Assembly: GCA_963812915.1 (NCBI GenBank)
Contig: CAWEXB010000012.1
Location: 119,733 to 183,732, forward strand
Length of the DNA: 64,000 nucleotides
Source of the DNA: JACVRW01 sp963812915
Lineage (GTDB): Bacteria; Actinomycetota; Thermoleophilia; Solirubrobacterales; Thermoleophilaceae
Direction: 5' to 3'
Shown here: one piece after another, positions 1-10,029 of the stretch
Position numbering within the stretch: position 1 is the stretch's first letter
Layout: each line of letters opens with the position of its first letter
Translations under genes and position numbers: made by a program
The notes under the pieces: model-generated
What the model was told of the DNA's origin: nothing
Seen by the model: only the letters and a program-made list of their open reading frames with translations
Database searches by the model: none

Positions 1-628
<628 letters not shown>

Positions 629-643
629 GGCGCTGAACGATAG

Positions 644-2045
644 TCAGGTTTGAGTGAGTGGCAGCCAGACGTGGAAGCTGGTCGCGCCCGGGTCGGAGTC
701 CACCGTGATCGTCCCGTTGTGGCGGTCGACGACGATGCGGTGCGCGGTCGCCAGGCCGAGGCCAATCCCGTGGCCGACGTCCTTGGTCGTGAAGAACGAG
801 TCGAATACGCGCTCGCGGATCTCCGGCGGGATGCCGGGACCGTCGTCGGTGACGTCCACCCGCGCGCCGCCCGCCTCGCGGCTCGTGGTGATGGTGATCG
901 TGCCCCGCCCGTCGAGCGCGTCGATCGCGTTGTCGAGCAGGTTGGTCCAGACCTGGTTGAGCTCGGAGCCGCGCACGGTCAGCTTCGGCAGGTCCTTGTC
1001 ATACCGGCGGACGACCTCGATCTCCGTGTGCTTGAGCCGGTGCCCGAGGACCGCCAGCGTCGTCTCGAGGCCCTCGTGCAGGTCGACCTCGACGAGATCG
1101 CCTCGGTCCATGTAGGCGTACGACTTGACGGCGCCGACCAGGTCCGACATGCGCTTCGTCGACTCCTGCAGCTCGCCGGCGAGGCCGCGCGCGGTCAGCG
1201 TCGCCGCGACCCAGGCGACGGCCGCGTCGGTGGCCGACCCTGCCAGCGCGGCCACCCGATCGACCCAGGCGCGGTCCACGCCCGCCGCAGACAGCGGCTC
1301 CGCGATCCGCCACGGCTCCGGTACTCCCAGCTCCTCGAAACGGGCGAGCAGCTCCTCCTCGGCGTCCGCCGCGTCGAGGGTGTCCAGCGCCGTGCGCTTC
1401 TCTGCACCGGCCAGCGCCTCCCGCTGGAGCAGGACCAACCCGTGTGCGTCCTCCCGCTCGATGCCGGAGTCAACGAAGCGGCCGACAGTCGACGCGATCA
1501 CGTCGAGCGCCTCCTCCATCTGCGCGGCGGCGCGGCGGGCCGCCGCGGCCGGATTGTTCAGCTCGTGCGCCAGGCCCGCGGCCATCGTGCCCAGCGAAGC
1601 CAGCCGCTCGCGGTTCTGCTCCATCTCGGTGATCCGGCTCATCACGGGCGCGACCTGCCCCATGACACGCCGGTGCACCGGCGGCTGCGAGAACACCAAG
1701 CGGCGGAAGTCGTCGGCCTCAACGAGCGCCACCCGGCAGGGCGTCTCGGCCTTCATGCGCACTCCCAGCGGCCCGCCGGTCAGCACGGCGATCGCCCCGA
1801 TCCACGTCGGCGCAAACTGACGTCCCGACCGGCTCCGTGCGCTCCCCCTCGACGAGAACGACTATCGCCTCTCCCTCGAGGAGCAGCTTCAGCCCCGGCG
1901 GCTCCACCCCCTGCTCGAAGATCAGGCCCCCCGGCTCGAGCGACTCCACGCCGGCGACGGCGACCCACTCGGCGAGCTGATCGTCGTCGATGTCGTCGAA
2001 GAGGTCGACGCCCCGCAGCTCGGCCAGCGTCACGGGCTCGCTCAT
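644..2045 (-). CDS. Cyclic-nucleotide-binding-domain histidine kinase, frameshifted
   Basis: Sensor kinase of a two-component system. The ATG at 2045 overlaps the stop of the upstream receiver/flavoprotein gene (ATGA). Residues 1-75 look like a cNMP-binding beta-roll (MSEPVTLAELRGVDLFDDI, later EPGGLIFEQGVEPPGL). The frame then breaks at the CCC run at 1824-1826: one extra base. In the next frame the protein continues IGAIAVLTGGPLGV and then a complete kinase core: H-box GLAHELNNPAAAA, N-box NLLDNAIDAL, G1 DVTDDGPGIP and G2 GIGLGLATAH, ending at 644. Both halves are well conserved, so sequencing error or a very recent mutation is likely. The protein appears soluble, with no membrane segment seen. 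The partner is almost certainly the adjacent receiver protein. Confidence 0.85.
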
Positions 2046-3694
2046 ACGTTCGCCAGATACTCGTGGATCAGCGAGACCGCCATCGACCCCTCCCCGACCG
2101 CGCTGGCCACGCGCTTGATCGAGCGGGCGCGCACATCGCCCGCGACGAACACGCCCGGCACACTCGTCTCGAGCGGATAGGGGTCGCGCCCCAGCGGCCA
2201 CCCGTTCGTCTGGACGTCGGTACCCGCCAGGATGAACCCGCGCTCATCGCGCGCAACCACACCTTCGAGCCAGTCGGTGCGGGGGGAGGCGCCGATGAAC
2301 ACGAAGCACGCGTCCACATCGAGGGCCGACTCGCCGTCGGGCCCGCGGACGCGCAGCCGCCGCAGCCGGCCGTCCGAACCCTCGGCGGCGATGGCGACGG
2401 TCTCCGTGCGCACGGTGACGTTCGGCAGGGCGTCCAGCTGCTCGATCAGGTAGTGAGACATCGATCGCGCGAGCGTGGGGGCGCGGACGAGCATCGTGAC
2501 GCTGTCCGCGAACTCGCTGAAGTAAACCGCCCCCTGGCCGGCGGAGTTCGCTCCGCCGACGATCGCGACGCGCTGGTTCTCGCAGGAGCGCGCTTCGGCC
2601 AAGGCCGCCCCGTAGTACACGCCCGCGCCGGTCAGCTCGGCGAAGCCCGGCGCGGCGTGCTGACGGTAGGAGACGCCCGACGCCACAAGCACGCAGTTGG
2701 CGCTCAGCTCGCCGCCTCCGCTCAGGTCCACGATCCTGCCGGCGCCCTCGGCGCGCAGGCCAACGGCGTCCTGCACGGTCAGCAGCTCGGCGCCGAGCCG
2801 TCGGGCCTGGTCGGTCGCGCGACGCGCCAGGTCAGAGCCGCTCAGCCCCGCCGGGAAGCCCAGGTAGTTCTCGATCAGGCTCGACTGGCCCGCCTGGCCG
2901 CCGGGCGCCTCGCGCTCGACCATCACGGTGCGCAGCCCCTCGGACGCCCCATAGACCGCCGCGGCGAGGCCCGCAGGCCCGCCCCCCACGATCACCAGGT
3001 CGTAGTGGTCCTCCGCGGGCTGGCCGGCGACGCCCAGGCGCTCGGCCAGCTCGAGCACCGTCGGCCGCTCCAGGACCGAACCGTCCTCCAGGAGCGCGAC
3101 CGGGAGACGGTCCTCCTCGACCCCGACGACCTGAAGCAGCTCGCGCGCCTCGCCGTCGCGCTCCACGTCCATCCAGCGAGCGGGAACCCGGTTGCGCGCC
3201 AGGAAGTCACGCAGGTCGTGCGTGTCCCTGGAGAAGCGGTGGCCGACGATTCGCACTCCGCCCGCCTCGAGGGATGCGCCCGCCTCCCAGGTCCCGAGCA
3301 GGTCCTCGACGACCGGATACAGCTCCTCCTCGGGCGGGTCCCACGGCTTCAGCAGGTAGTAGTCGAGCGCCACATCGTTGATGGCGGCAATCGCCGCCTC
3401 GGTGTCGGCATAGGCGGTCAGCAGCACGCGCTTGGCGTCGGGCACCAGGGTGCGGGCCTGGACCAGGTAGTCGGTGCCCGACATCCCCGGCATGCGCTGG
3501 TCCGCGATCAGCATGGCCGCCTGGTCGCCGCGGGCGCGCAGCTCTCCCAGCACGTCGAGCGCCTCCGCGCCCGAGCCCGCCCTCAGGATCCGGTAGCGCT
3601 CTCCAAAGCCGCGGCGCAGGTCCCTGGCGACCGCGCCCAGCACCGCGGGCTCGTCATCGACAGCCAGGATCGCGGGACGTCGCTCGGAGGGCAC
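2042..3694 (-). CDS. Response regulator receiver fused to thioredoxin-reductase-like flavoprotein
   Basis: A 550-residue three-part protein. Residues ~8-130 are a receiver domain: acidic pair in AVDDEP, phosphoacceptor Asp in IADQRMPGMSG, Thr in LLTAYAD and Lys in YYLLKPWD. Residues ~145-225 resemble a glutaredoxin/thioredoxin fold (VGHRFSRDTHDLRDFL), but the usual CxxC is absent. Residues ~232-550 are a FAD/NAD(P)H pyridine-nucleotide oxidoreductase like TrxB: GGGPAGLAAAVYGASEGL, a second Rossmann motif IVGGANSAGQGA, and GVFVAGDVRA near the end. The redox CxxC of true thioredoxin reductases is also missing (the region reads GVYYGAALAEARSCENQ). It is therefore probably not a disulfide reductase but a phosphorylation-controlled flavoprotein. 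Translationally coupled to the downstream kinase. The fusion architecture is known in databases; its substrate is not known to me. Confidence 0.88.
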   Translation of the reverse strand: MPSERRPAILAVDDEPAVLGAVARDLRRGFGERYRILRAGSGAEALDVLGELRARGDQAAMLIADQRMPGMSGTDYLVQARTLVPDAKRVLLTAYADTEAAIAAINDVALDYYLLKPWDPPEEELYPVVEDLLGTWEAGASLEAGGVRIVGHRFSRDTHDLRDFLARNRVPARWMDVERDGEARELLQVVGVEEDRLPVALLEDGSVLERPTVLELAERLGVAGQPAEDHYDLVIVGGGPAGLAAAVYGASEGLRTVMVEREAPGGQAGQSSLIENYLGFPAGLSGSDLARRATDQARRLGAELLTVQDAVGLRAEGAGRIVDLSGGGELSANCVLVASGVSYRQHAAPGFAELTGAGVYYGAALAEARSCENQRVAIVGGANSAGQGAVYFSEFADSVTMLVRAPTLARSMSHYLIEQLDALPNVTVRTETVAIAAEGSDGRLRRLRVRGPDGESALDVDACFVFIGASPRTDWLEGVVARDERGFILAGTDVQTNGWPLGRDPYPLETSVPGVFVAGDVRARSIKRVASAVGEGSMAVSLIHEYLANV

Positions 3695-3793
3695 TTATCT
3701 AAGACTCGCAGACCACACTCGGCCGCTTGCCGGGCCCCCGTCTCGCGCGTCGTTACCCTCGGGACACCGCTTCCCCCGAGTCGAGGAGCCGCC

Positions 3794-4672
3794 GTGACAG
3801 CCGGAGCAGTGACCGAAGATGGACGCGCGCGCGTACTCGCCGACGGCAACGAGATCCCTCTCCTCGGCCTCGGCGTCTGGCAGGTCCCGAACGGGCCGGA
3901 GTGCGAGAACGCGGTGCGCTGGGCGCTCGAGCTCGGCTACCGCCACGTCGACACTGCGCAGGCCTACGGCAACGAGGAGAGCGTCGGCCGCGCCTTGCAC
4001 GACAGCGGCGTGCCGCGCGAAGAGGTCTTCGTCACCACCAAGTTCAATCCGTCGCGGGAGGACGCGGAGGCCGAGGCCGAGCGGAGCCTGGAACGGCTGG
4101 GCGTCGACCAGGTGGACCTCTACATCATCCACTGGCCGCAGGGCGGGCCGACCTGGGCCTGGTCCGGGATGGAACGCGCACTTGAGGGCGGCTACGCGCG
4201 CTCGATCGGCGTCTCGAACTTCGGCGTGAGCGAGCTCGACGAGGTGCTGTCGGTCGCCGAGACCCCGCCGGTGGTGAACCAGGTGCAGTTCAGCCCGTTC
4301 AAGCACCGGCGGAGCCTGCTCGAGGCGTGTGAGGAGCGGGGCGTGGCGCTCGAGGCCTACAGCCCGCTCGGCACGGGCCGGCATCTATCGGATGAGCGTG
4401 TGCGGCAAATCGCGAACCGCGCGGGGCGCACGCCGGCACAGGTGCTTCTACGCTGGGCCGTGCAGCGAGACCTCGTCGTCGTCGCGAAGTCGACGCACCG
4501 CGAACGAATCGAGGAGAACGCCCAGATCTTCGACTTCACGCTGCCCGACGAGGACATGGCCGCGCTCGACGCGCTCGACGAAACGGGCGGCACCGAGCAG
4601 CCCGCTCGAGCGCCGCTGGTGGTGACGCGCATCAGAGAGCCTGGCGGCCGCGCAGTGCGCGGCCAAGCGTGA
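3794..4672 (+). CDS. Aldo/keto reductase
   Basis: NADPH-dependent reductase of aldehydes or ketones with a TIM-barrel fold, likely cytosolic. The start is a GTG at 3794 preceded by cgaggag six bases upstream; the product is 292 residues, a normal family length. Visible signatures are LGLGVWQVP, the catalytic Asp/Tyr region YRHVDTAQAYGNE, VFVTTKFN with the catalytic Lys, the His motif DLYIIHWP, GVSNFGVSELDE, and the C-terminal cofactor motif VVVAKSTHRERI. Divergent from the receiver/flavoprotein gene across ~100 bp. Its 3' end overlaps the convergent recR by 41 bp. It resembles 2,5-diketo-gluconate-reductase-like AKR5 members; the true substrate cannot be inferred. Confidence 0.93.
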   Translation: MTAGAVTEDGRARVLADGNEIPLLGLGVWQVPNGPECENAVRWALELGYRHVDTAQAYGNEESVGRALHDSGVPREEVFVTTKFNPSREDAEAEAERSLERLGVDQVDLYIIHWPQGGPTWAWSGMERALEGGYARSIGVSNFGVSELDEVLSVAETPPVVNQVQFSPFKHRRSLLEACEERGVALEAYSPLGTGRHLSDERVRQIANRAGRTPAQVLLRWAVQRDLVVVAKSTHRERIEENAQIFDFTLPDEDMAALDALDETGGTEQPARAPLVVTRIREPGGRAVRGQA

Positions 4673-5234
4673 TCTCGTCGGCGTACTCGAGGTCCGAGCC
4701 CACCGGGAGGCCGCTCGCGAGGCGGGTGACCGCGACCTCCGGCGCCCGCTCGTGCAGGGCTTCCGCTAGGTGCAGCGCCGTGGCCTCGCCCGTCGTCGTC
4801 GCGTTCGTGGCGATCACCACCTCACGCACCGCCGCGCCGTTGTCGACCCGACCCAGCAACTCCGACATGTGGAGATCCTCCGGGTCGACGCCGTCGATCG
4901 GCGACAGCGCTCCACCGAGCACGTGATAGCGGCCGTGGAACTCCCCCGAGCGCTCGATCGGGATCAGGTCGCTCGGCTGCTCGACTACGCAGATCGTCGT
5001 CGCCTCGCGGCGCTCGTCCTGGCAGATGCGGCAGGTGGCCTCGGTGGCGAGGTTGAAGCAGACCTCGCAGTGGCCGACGGTCTCCTTGACCTCGCGGATG
5101 GCGTCGGCCAGCGCGAGCGCCTCCTCGTCGGACGCGCTGAGGACGTGGAACGCGAGCCGCTGCGCGGTGCGCTGCCCGACGCCGGGCAGGCGCGCGAGCT
5201 CGGTGATCAGACGGTTGACCGGCGCTGCGAACAG
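4632..5234 (-). CDS. recR: Recombination mediator RecR
   Basis: RecR acts with RecO/RecF to load RecA at gapped DNA. The open frame gives VNRLITELARLPGVGQRTAQ (helix-hairpin-helix), the four-Cys zinc finger CEVCFNLATEATCRIC, and a Toprim domain with CVVEQPSDL, GRYHVLGGALSPIDG and IATNATTTGEATAL. About 200 residues is the normal length. There is no in-frame ATG, GTG or TTG upstream of the conserved N-terminus. The position used here is a CTG at 5234 (L-F-A-A-P-V-N-R-L), which fits homologous N-termini; a sequence error hiding the real start is equally possible. Third gene of dnaX-ybaB-recR, a classic gene order. Confidence 0.9.
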   Translation of the reverse strand: MFAAPVNRLITELARLPGVGQRTAQRLAFHVLSASDEEALALADAIREVKETVGHCEVCFNLATEATCRICQDERREATTICVVEQPSDLIPIERSGEFHGRYHVLGGALSPIDGVDPEDLHMSELLGRVDNGAAVREVVIATNATTTGEATALHLAEALHERAPEVAVTRLASGLPVGSDLEYADEITLGRALRGRQAL

Positions 5235-5271
5235 ACCGGCAAGCGTATCTCCGGGGTCGGTCGGTTCGGGC

Positions 5272-5616
5272 TCAGAGACCCGGCAGCCCCAGGCCGCCCA
5301 GGCCGCCCGGACCGCCCAGGCCGCCGGTGGCCGCGCCCATCTTGCTCGCCGCGAGCTCCTGCGCGGAGCGGATCGCCTCGTTCACCGCCGCTTGGACCAT
5401 GTCCTGGAGCAGCTCGACGTCCTCGGGGTCGACGGCCTCCGGGTCGATTCGGAGCTCTCTCAGCTCGAGGTCGCCGCTGATCTTCACGGTGACCATGCCG
5501 CCGCCCGCGCTCGCCTCCACGACCTCGTTCTTGAGCTCCTCCTGCGCCTTCACCATCTCGGCCTGCATCTGCTGGACCTGGCGCATCATCTGATTGAGGT
5601 TCGGCTGCTTGGCCAT
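5272..5616 (-). CDS. ybaB: YbaB/EbfC nucleoid-associated protein
   Basis: Small dimeric DNA-binding protein found between dnaX and recR in many bacteria. The ATG at 5616 follows ggag with a 7-base spacer. The 114-residue product opens with MAKQPNLNQMMRQVQQMQ, a Met/Gln-rich helix, then EVVEASAGGGMVTVKISGD and LQDMVQAAVNEAI, all typical of the family. The last ~20 residues are a Gly/Leu-rich tail that is longer than in most homologues. It lies between dnaX and recR on the same strand. Confidence 0.95.
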   Translation of the reverse strand: MAKQPNLNQMMRQVQQMQAEMVKAQEELKNEVVEASAGGGMVTVKISGDLELRELRIDPEAVDPEDVELLQDMVQAAVNEAIRSAQELAASKMGAATGGLGGPGGLGGLGLPGL

Positions 5617-5625
5617 CGCTAGCTC

Positions 5626-7297
5626 CTACTCGTCGAAGACTTCTTCCGCCGCCGAACTCGGTGCGCAGGCGCTCGATCAGCTCGGCCTCCTCCAGCGTGG
5701 TCCGACCGGCGCCCGCGGCGGTGTCGCTCAGCTCGAAGGCGAGCACCGGCGCGCGGCCCGTGAGGCCGCGCAGCGCTCCCTGGATCAGCTCTCGGCCCGC
5801 CTCCGCCTTCTTCTTGACGAAGGCTGCGTCGGAGGGGAAGGCCACGGTGAGCCGGTCGCCCTCGACGGCCACCGGCCGCGCGGCCGCCAACGCCGCCCCG
5901 AGCATGCCGTTCTGCTCGGCGACCGCCTCGGCCACGGCCGGCCAAAGCTCCTGGACCTGCTCGAGCTCGAGCGCCGCCGCCGGCTCCTCTTCAGGCTCGG
6001 CGGCCACGGCGGCGGCCACGGGCGCGCCCAGCGGAGCGCGCTCGCCGCCCGCCGCGCGGTGCGGAGCGGCCTGCCCGCCGGCTCCGCCCGAGGCGGACGC
6101 GGAGCCGGTCTCGGTCGCCTGCGCCCCGTCGCCGGGGGCCGGCGCCGGGGCGGTCGCGCCAAGCCGGCCCTCGATCTGCTCGATCCGGAACATCAGCGCC
6201 TGGAGCGAGAGATCCGCCTGTGGCTGGGTTGCCTTCAGCAGCGCCATCTCGAGCTGGATGCGTGGCTCGGAGCCGTCCTTGACCGCCGCGATCGCCGCGG
6301 CCAGAGAGTCGATGGCCCGCAGGATCTCCCCCTGCGTGAAGCGCTCGGCCTGGGAGGCGAGGCGGTCCGTGTGCTCGGCTGTGACCGAGAACGACTCGGG
6401 CACCTCGCCGAGCGTCTGCACCACGAAGAGGTGGCGCAGGTGAGCCGTGAGGTCGCGCATGAACTGGGTGAAGTCGCGGCCCGAGTCCGACAGGCGCTGG
6501 ACCGACAGGAGCGCAGCCTTCGGATCGCGCTGCGCGAGCGCCTCCCCCGCCTCGAGCACCATCTCGGCGTCCGCGACGCCGAGGATGTCCAGCACGTCCT
6601 CGAGCTTCACCTGCCGCCCGCCGTAGGTGACGAGCTGCTCGAGGGTTCCGAGCGCGTCGCGGAAGCTGCCCGTGGCGGCGCGGGCGATCATCCCGACGGC
6701 GGGGTCGGGGATCTCGATCTCGTCCTCGGCGGCCACCCGCCGCAGCACGCCCGCGATCTGCTCTATCGATGGGCGATGGAAGTCGAAGCGGTGGCAGCGA
6801 TCGACGATCGTGGGCGGGACCTTGTGGGCCTCCGTCGTAGCGAGCACGAAGACGACGTGCGCGGGTGGCTCCTCGAGCGTCTTCAGGAACGCGTTCCAGG
6901 CCTGCGTCGTCAGCATGTGCGCCTCGTCGAGGATGTAGACGCGCTTCCGCCCCTGCATCGGCGCCAGCGCCACGTTCTCGCGCAGCTCGCGGATGTCATC
7001 GACGGAGTTGTGGGAGGCGGCATCCATCTCGACCACGTCGAGCGAGGTGCCCGTCAGGATCGCCCGGGCCGACGGAGCGCCAGGATCGAAGTCGGGGGTC
7101 GGCTCGCCCTCGGCGTTCAGGGCGCAGGACAGCAGCTTCGCCATCGAGGTCTTGCCGGTACCGCGCGAGCCGACGAATAGGTACGCGTGGTGGACCTTGT
7201 CGAGCGCGATCGCGTTGCGCAGCGTGCGGACGATGTGCTCTTGGCCGACCACCTCGTCGAAGGTGCGGGGGCGGTGGCGGCGGTAGAGGGAGAGCAT
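5626..7297 (-). CDS. dnaX: DNA polymerase III subunit gamma/tau, frameshifted at the C-terminus
   Basis: Clamp-loader ATPase of the replisome. ATG at 7297 with gggag seven bases upstream; begins MLSLYRRHRPRTFDEVVGQ. Walker A is GSRGTGKTSMAK, Walker B/DExx is YILDEAHML, and sensor 1 is FVLATTEAHKVPP. The canonical four zinc-binding Cys are not obvious (only one Cys around SCALNAEGEP). A Pro/Ala-rich linker and a tau-like C-terminal domain follow. The frame as given has no stop before 5207 and would run through all of ybaB. Removing one base near 5644 gives the acidic ending EVFDE and a stop at 5626, just upstream of the ybaB ribosome site. That end is adopted here. An indel error is the simplest explanation. 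Confidence 0.9.
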
Positions 7298-7368
7298 CGG
7301 TCGCTCCCATGCTAGTGGCGGGGCGGACGGCCGGCGGTTGTGGTTCCCGCCGCCGCGGATGTTCGGCT

Positions 7369-9670
7369 CTAGAGCAGGTCCAGCGCGGCCCCGACCACGG
7401 TCTCCGCGTCGATCCCATGGTGGCGGTACACGTCCTCGAGGTCGCCCGACTGGCCGAAGCGCGTGACGCCGAGGGGCGTTAGCGGCACCCCGTTGACCGC
7501 GGCGAGGAAGGCGAGTGCGTTCGGGGCTCCGTCGAGCACGGTGACCATCGGGGCGGCGCGCTCTGCCGGCAGGAGCTCGTCGAGGATCGAGCTCTCGTCC
7601 TCGCCGAGGGCCGCGCGGGCACGGAAGGCGCGGAAGAGGAGGTCCGCGCTCGTCACGCAGATGGCCTCGGTCTGGTCGCCGAGCACCGCAGCCGCCTCGA
7701 GCACCTCGGGGATCACCGCGCCCATGCCCACGAGCGTCACCCGCGGCAGCCCGCGTGCGCGCCTGAGCGGATAGCCGCCGGCCAGCGCCAGCTCGCGCCG
7801 GTGCTCGGCGGGGGCGAGCCCTTGGTCTATCGGCCGCGTCGAAAGCCGGAAGTAGGCCGACTCGCCGTCCGGACGGCCCAGCCGCGACAGCGCGTGCAGC
7901 AGAGTCCACTCGAGGTCCTGGCCGAACGCCGGCTCCCAGAACGTGCACCCGGGTTGGCCGATCCCGATCGACGGCGTGACGATCGACTGGTGTGCGCCCC
8001 CCTCCGGCGCGAGCGAGACCCCCGAGGGAGTGCCGACCAGGATCGACTGCCCGCCGGCATACATTCCGAACGACCACGGCTCGAGCGCGCGCCCCACGAA
8101 GGGGTCGTAGATCGTCCCTATCGGCAGTAGCGGTTGCCCGTAGCGGCTCCAGGTCACTCCCAGCTCGCCGAGGAGCCCGACGAGGTTGGTCTCCGCGATG
8201 CCGAGCTCGATGTGGCGGCCGCTCAGCGTCTCGTGCCAGTGCACGAGGGTTTGGCGATCGTCGGCGAACCAGTCGCGCCGCTCGCCGACCGACCAGATCT
8301 CGGCCTTGTTGATCCAGCCGCCGAGGTTGGTGGAGGAGGCGACGTCGGGGCTGACGGTCACTACGCGCTCGGCCACCTCGGGGGCGTCGTGCACGAGGTC
8401 CACGAAGAAGCGGCCGAAGGCCTGCTGGGTCGACTCGCGGCCGCGGTGCTCGCGTCCGAGTGCCGGCGGCACGCGCGGCGGCTCGCGCGGAACCGGCTCG
8501 TCCCGGGCGAGCGCCGCTGCAGCCGCCGCGCACAGCTCGGCCTCCGGGCTGTCCGGAGGGAAGGCTGCCCACGGGTCGTCGGGGTCCGCGTCGAGCTGGG
8601 CTCCCAGCTCCGCGAACTGCTCCTTCGTGAGGAGTGCCGAGTGGTTCTCAGGATGACCCTCGATCGGCAGCGACCAGCCCTTGATCGTGTAGGCGAAGAT
8701 CACGGTTGGCCGATCGTGCTCCACCGCCCGATAGGCCTCGATGAGCTTTCCGAGATCGTGACCGCCCAGATCGCGGAAGGCGGCGCGCAGCTCGCCGTCC
8801 TCGAGCTCGCCGACCAGCTTCGCGAGCTTGCGGCCGCGTCCCGGCAGCCGCTCGCGCAGCTCGTCCGGCTCGGCGCGCAGCAGCCGCTGATACTCCTCGT
8901 TCGGCATCTCGTCGATGCGCCGCTTCAGCTCGCGGCCGCCCGCACGTTCGAACAGGTCCTCGAGACGACGGCCGTACTTGACCGTTATGCACTGCCAGCC
9001 GGCGGCCTCGAACATGCCGGCCAGGCGGCCGAAGGCGATGTCCGGTACGACCCGGTCGAGAGACTGCCGGTTGAGGTCGACGACCCAGAGCACCTCGCCC
9101 AGCTTCGCGACGCTCGGGATCGGCGATCGCCTCCCATACCGCGCCTTCATCGAGCTCGGCGTCGCCGAGCAGCGCGATCTGGCGACCCATCGGCGGCGCC
9201 TCGAAGCGATGATGGTCGAGATAGCGGCGCGCGATCGCCCCCCAAATCGGCGCCGTCGCCCCGATGCCGACGGAGCCGGTCGAGTAGTCGACCGGGTCCG
9301 GGTCCTTCGTCCGGCTCGGGTAGCTCTGGAGCCCACCGAAGGCCCGCAGCGACTCGAGGTACCGCGGCTCCAGCCGGCCGAGCAGGTAGTTGATCGCGTG
9401 CAGCGCCGGCGAGGCATGCGGCTTGACCGAGACCCGGTCATCGGCGCGCAGCTCGCTGAACCAGAGCGCGGTCATCAGGCTGACCATCGACGCGCTCGAC
9501 GCCTGGTGGCCGCCCACCTTCACGCCGGAGCGGTTCTCGCGCACGCGATTTGCGTAGTGCACGATCGCCGTCGCCAGCCACAGCACACGTCGCTCGATGG
9601 CCTGGAGCGTCTCGAGGTCAGTCGCCGCGGGCGGCGGCGACGGCACGGTGGTGGTCGATGAACCACTCAT
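7369..9670 (-). CDS. Transketolase-family ThDP enzyme, AceE (pyruvate dehydrogenase E1)-like, frameshifted
   Basis: Thiamine-diphosphate enzyme of about 766 residues. The N-terminal half carries GGHQASSASMVSLM and the ThDP motif region GDAELDEGAVWEAIADP followed by DLNRQSLD, and further on FEAAGWQCITVKYG and AYTIKGWSLP. The DLNRQSLD pattern and the single-chain length fit homodimeric E1 (AceE) better than transketolase. The C-terminal half has GIAETNLVGLLGELG, the pyrimidine-domain Glu region, and GGAHQSIVTPSIG. One extra base in the ggg run at 9115-9118 breaks the frame between IADP and VAKLGEVLW. The ThDP motif reads GDA instead of GDG. Start ATG 9670 is chosen; ATG 9688 is an alternative. 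It lies between the SRP RNA and dnaX. Confidence 0.8.
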
Positions 9671-9739
9671 GTACTGCGATCTTCCCATCCCGCTCGGGCT
9701 CGAGAGTGGACCGTGCACCCGCCTTCGAAGCCGGCCCCC

Positions 9740-9985
9740 GGGCGTGCCCGCCGGCCATCGGCTCCGGCCAGGCTGATCCGCGGCGCACGGACGGTATCGC
9801 TTAAGGCTGCTTCCTCCCGGATCTGACCTGGTTCGCGAGCGCCCGCCGCGCGGGACCCGGCCATCGACGCCTCTGTCCGGCGTACTGGCCCCGAAAGCCG
9901 AAGCCCCTCGGACGGGGATTCAGCCCCGCTAGAGCGGATTGCGGGTGACAGGGCACCGCTACCTCCCCGCCTAGCACGGTCCATC
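9740..9985 (-). ncRNA. ffs: Signal recognition particle RNA, large bacterial type (with Alu domain)
   Basis: Scaffold of the signal recognition particle. On the minus strand the S-domain apex is unmistakable: GAACCAGGTCAGATCC, then GGGAGGAAGCAGCC (9802-9835). About 100 bases 5' of this lie the Alu-domain landmarks GTGCTAGGCGGGGAGG, GTAGCGGTGCCCTGT and CCGCAATCCGCTCTAGC, which match the long Bacillus-type scRNA rather than the 4.5S form. Terminal CGTGC (9974-9978) pairs with GCACG (9743-9747), setting approximate ends. It is followed by the AceE-like gene and dnaX; ffs near dnaX is a familiar arrangement. The ends are good to perhaps 10 bases. Confidence 0.93.
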
Positions 9986-10029
9986 GCGAAGCATAGCCTT
10001 CGTCGTCCTACTCGACCGGAAGGAGTCTC

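Noticed and set aside
650..3790. Very long plus-strand open frame antisense to the kinase and the receiver/flavoprotein
   Set aside because: Arg/Pro-rich shadow of minus-strand genes in GC-rich DNA; only its end, from the GTG at 3794, is a real gene (aldo/keto reductase).
5207..5630. Possible programmed frameshift or long extension of DnaX through ybaB
   Set aside because: No slippery heptamer like A AAA AAG is present, the extension is antisense-like in composition, and a single-base change gives a sensible acidic end just before ybaB.
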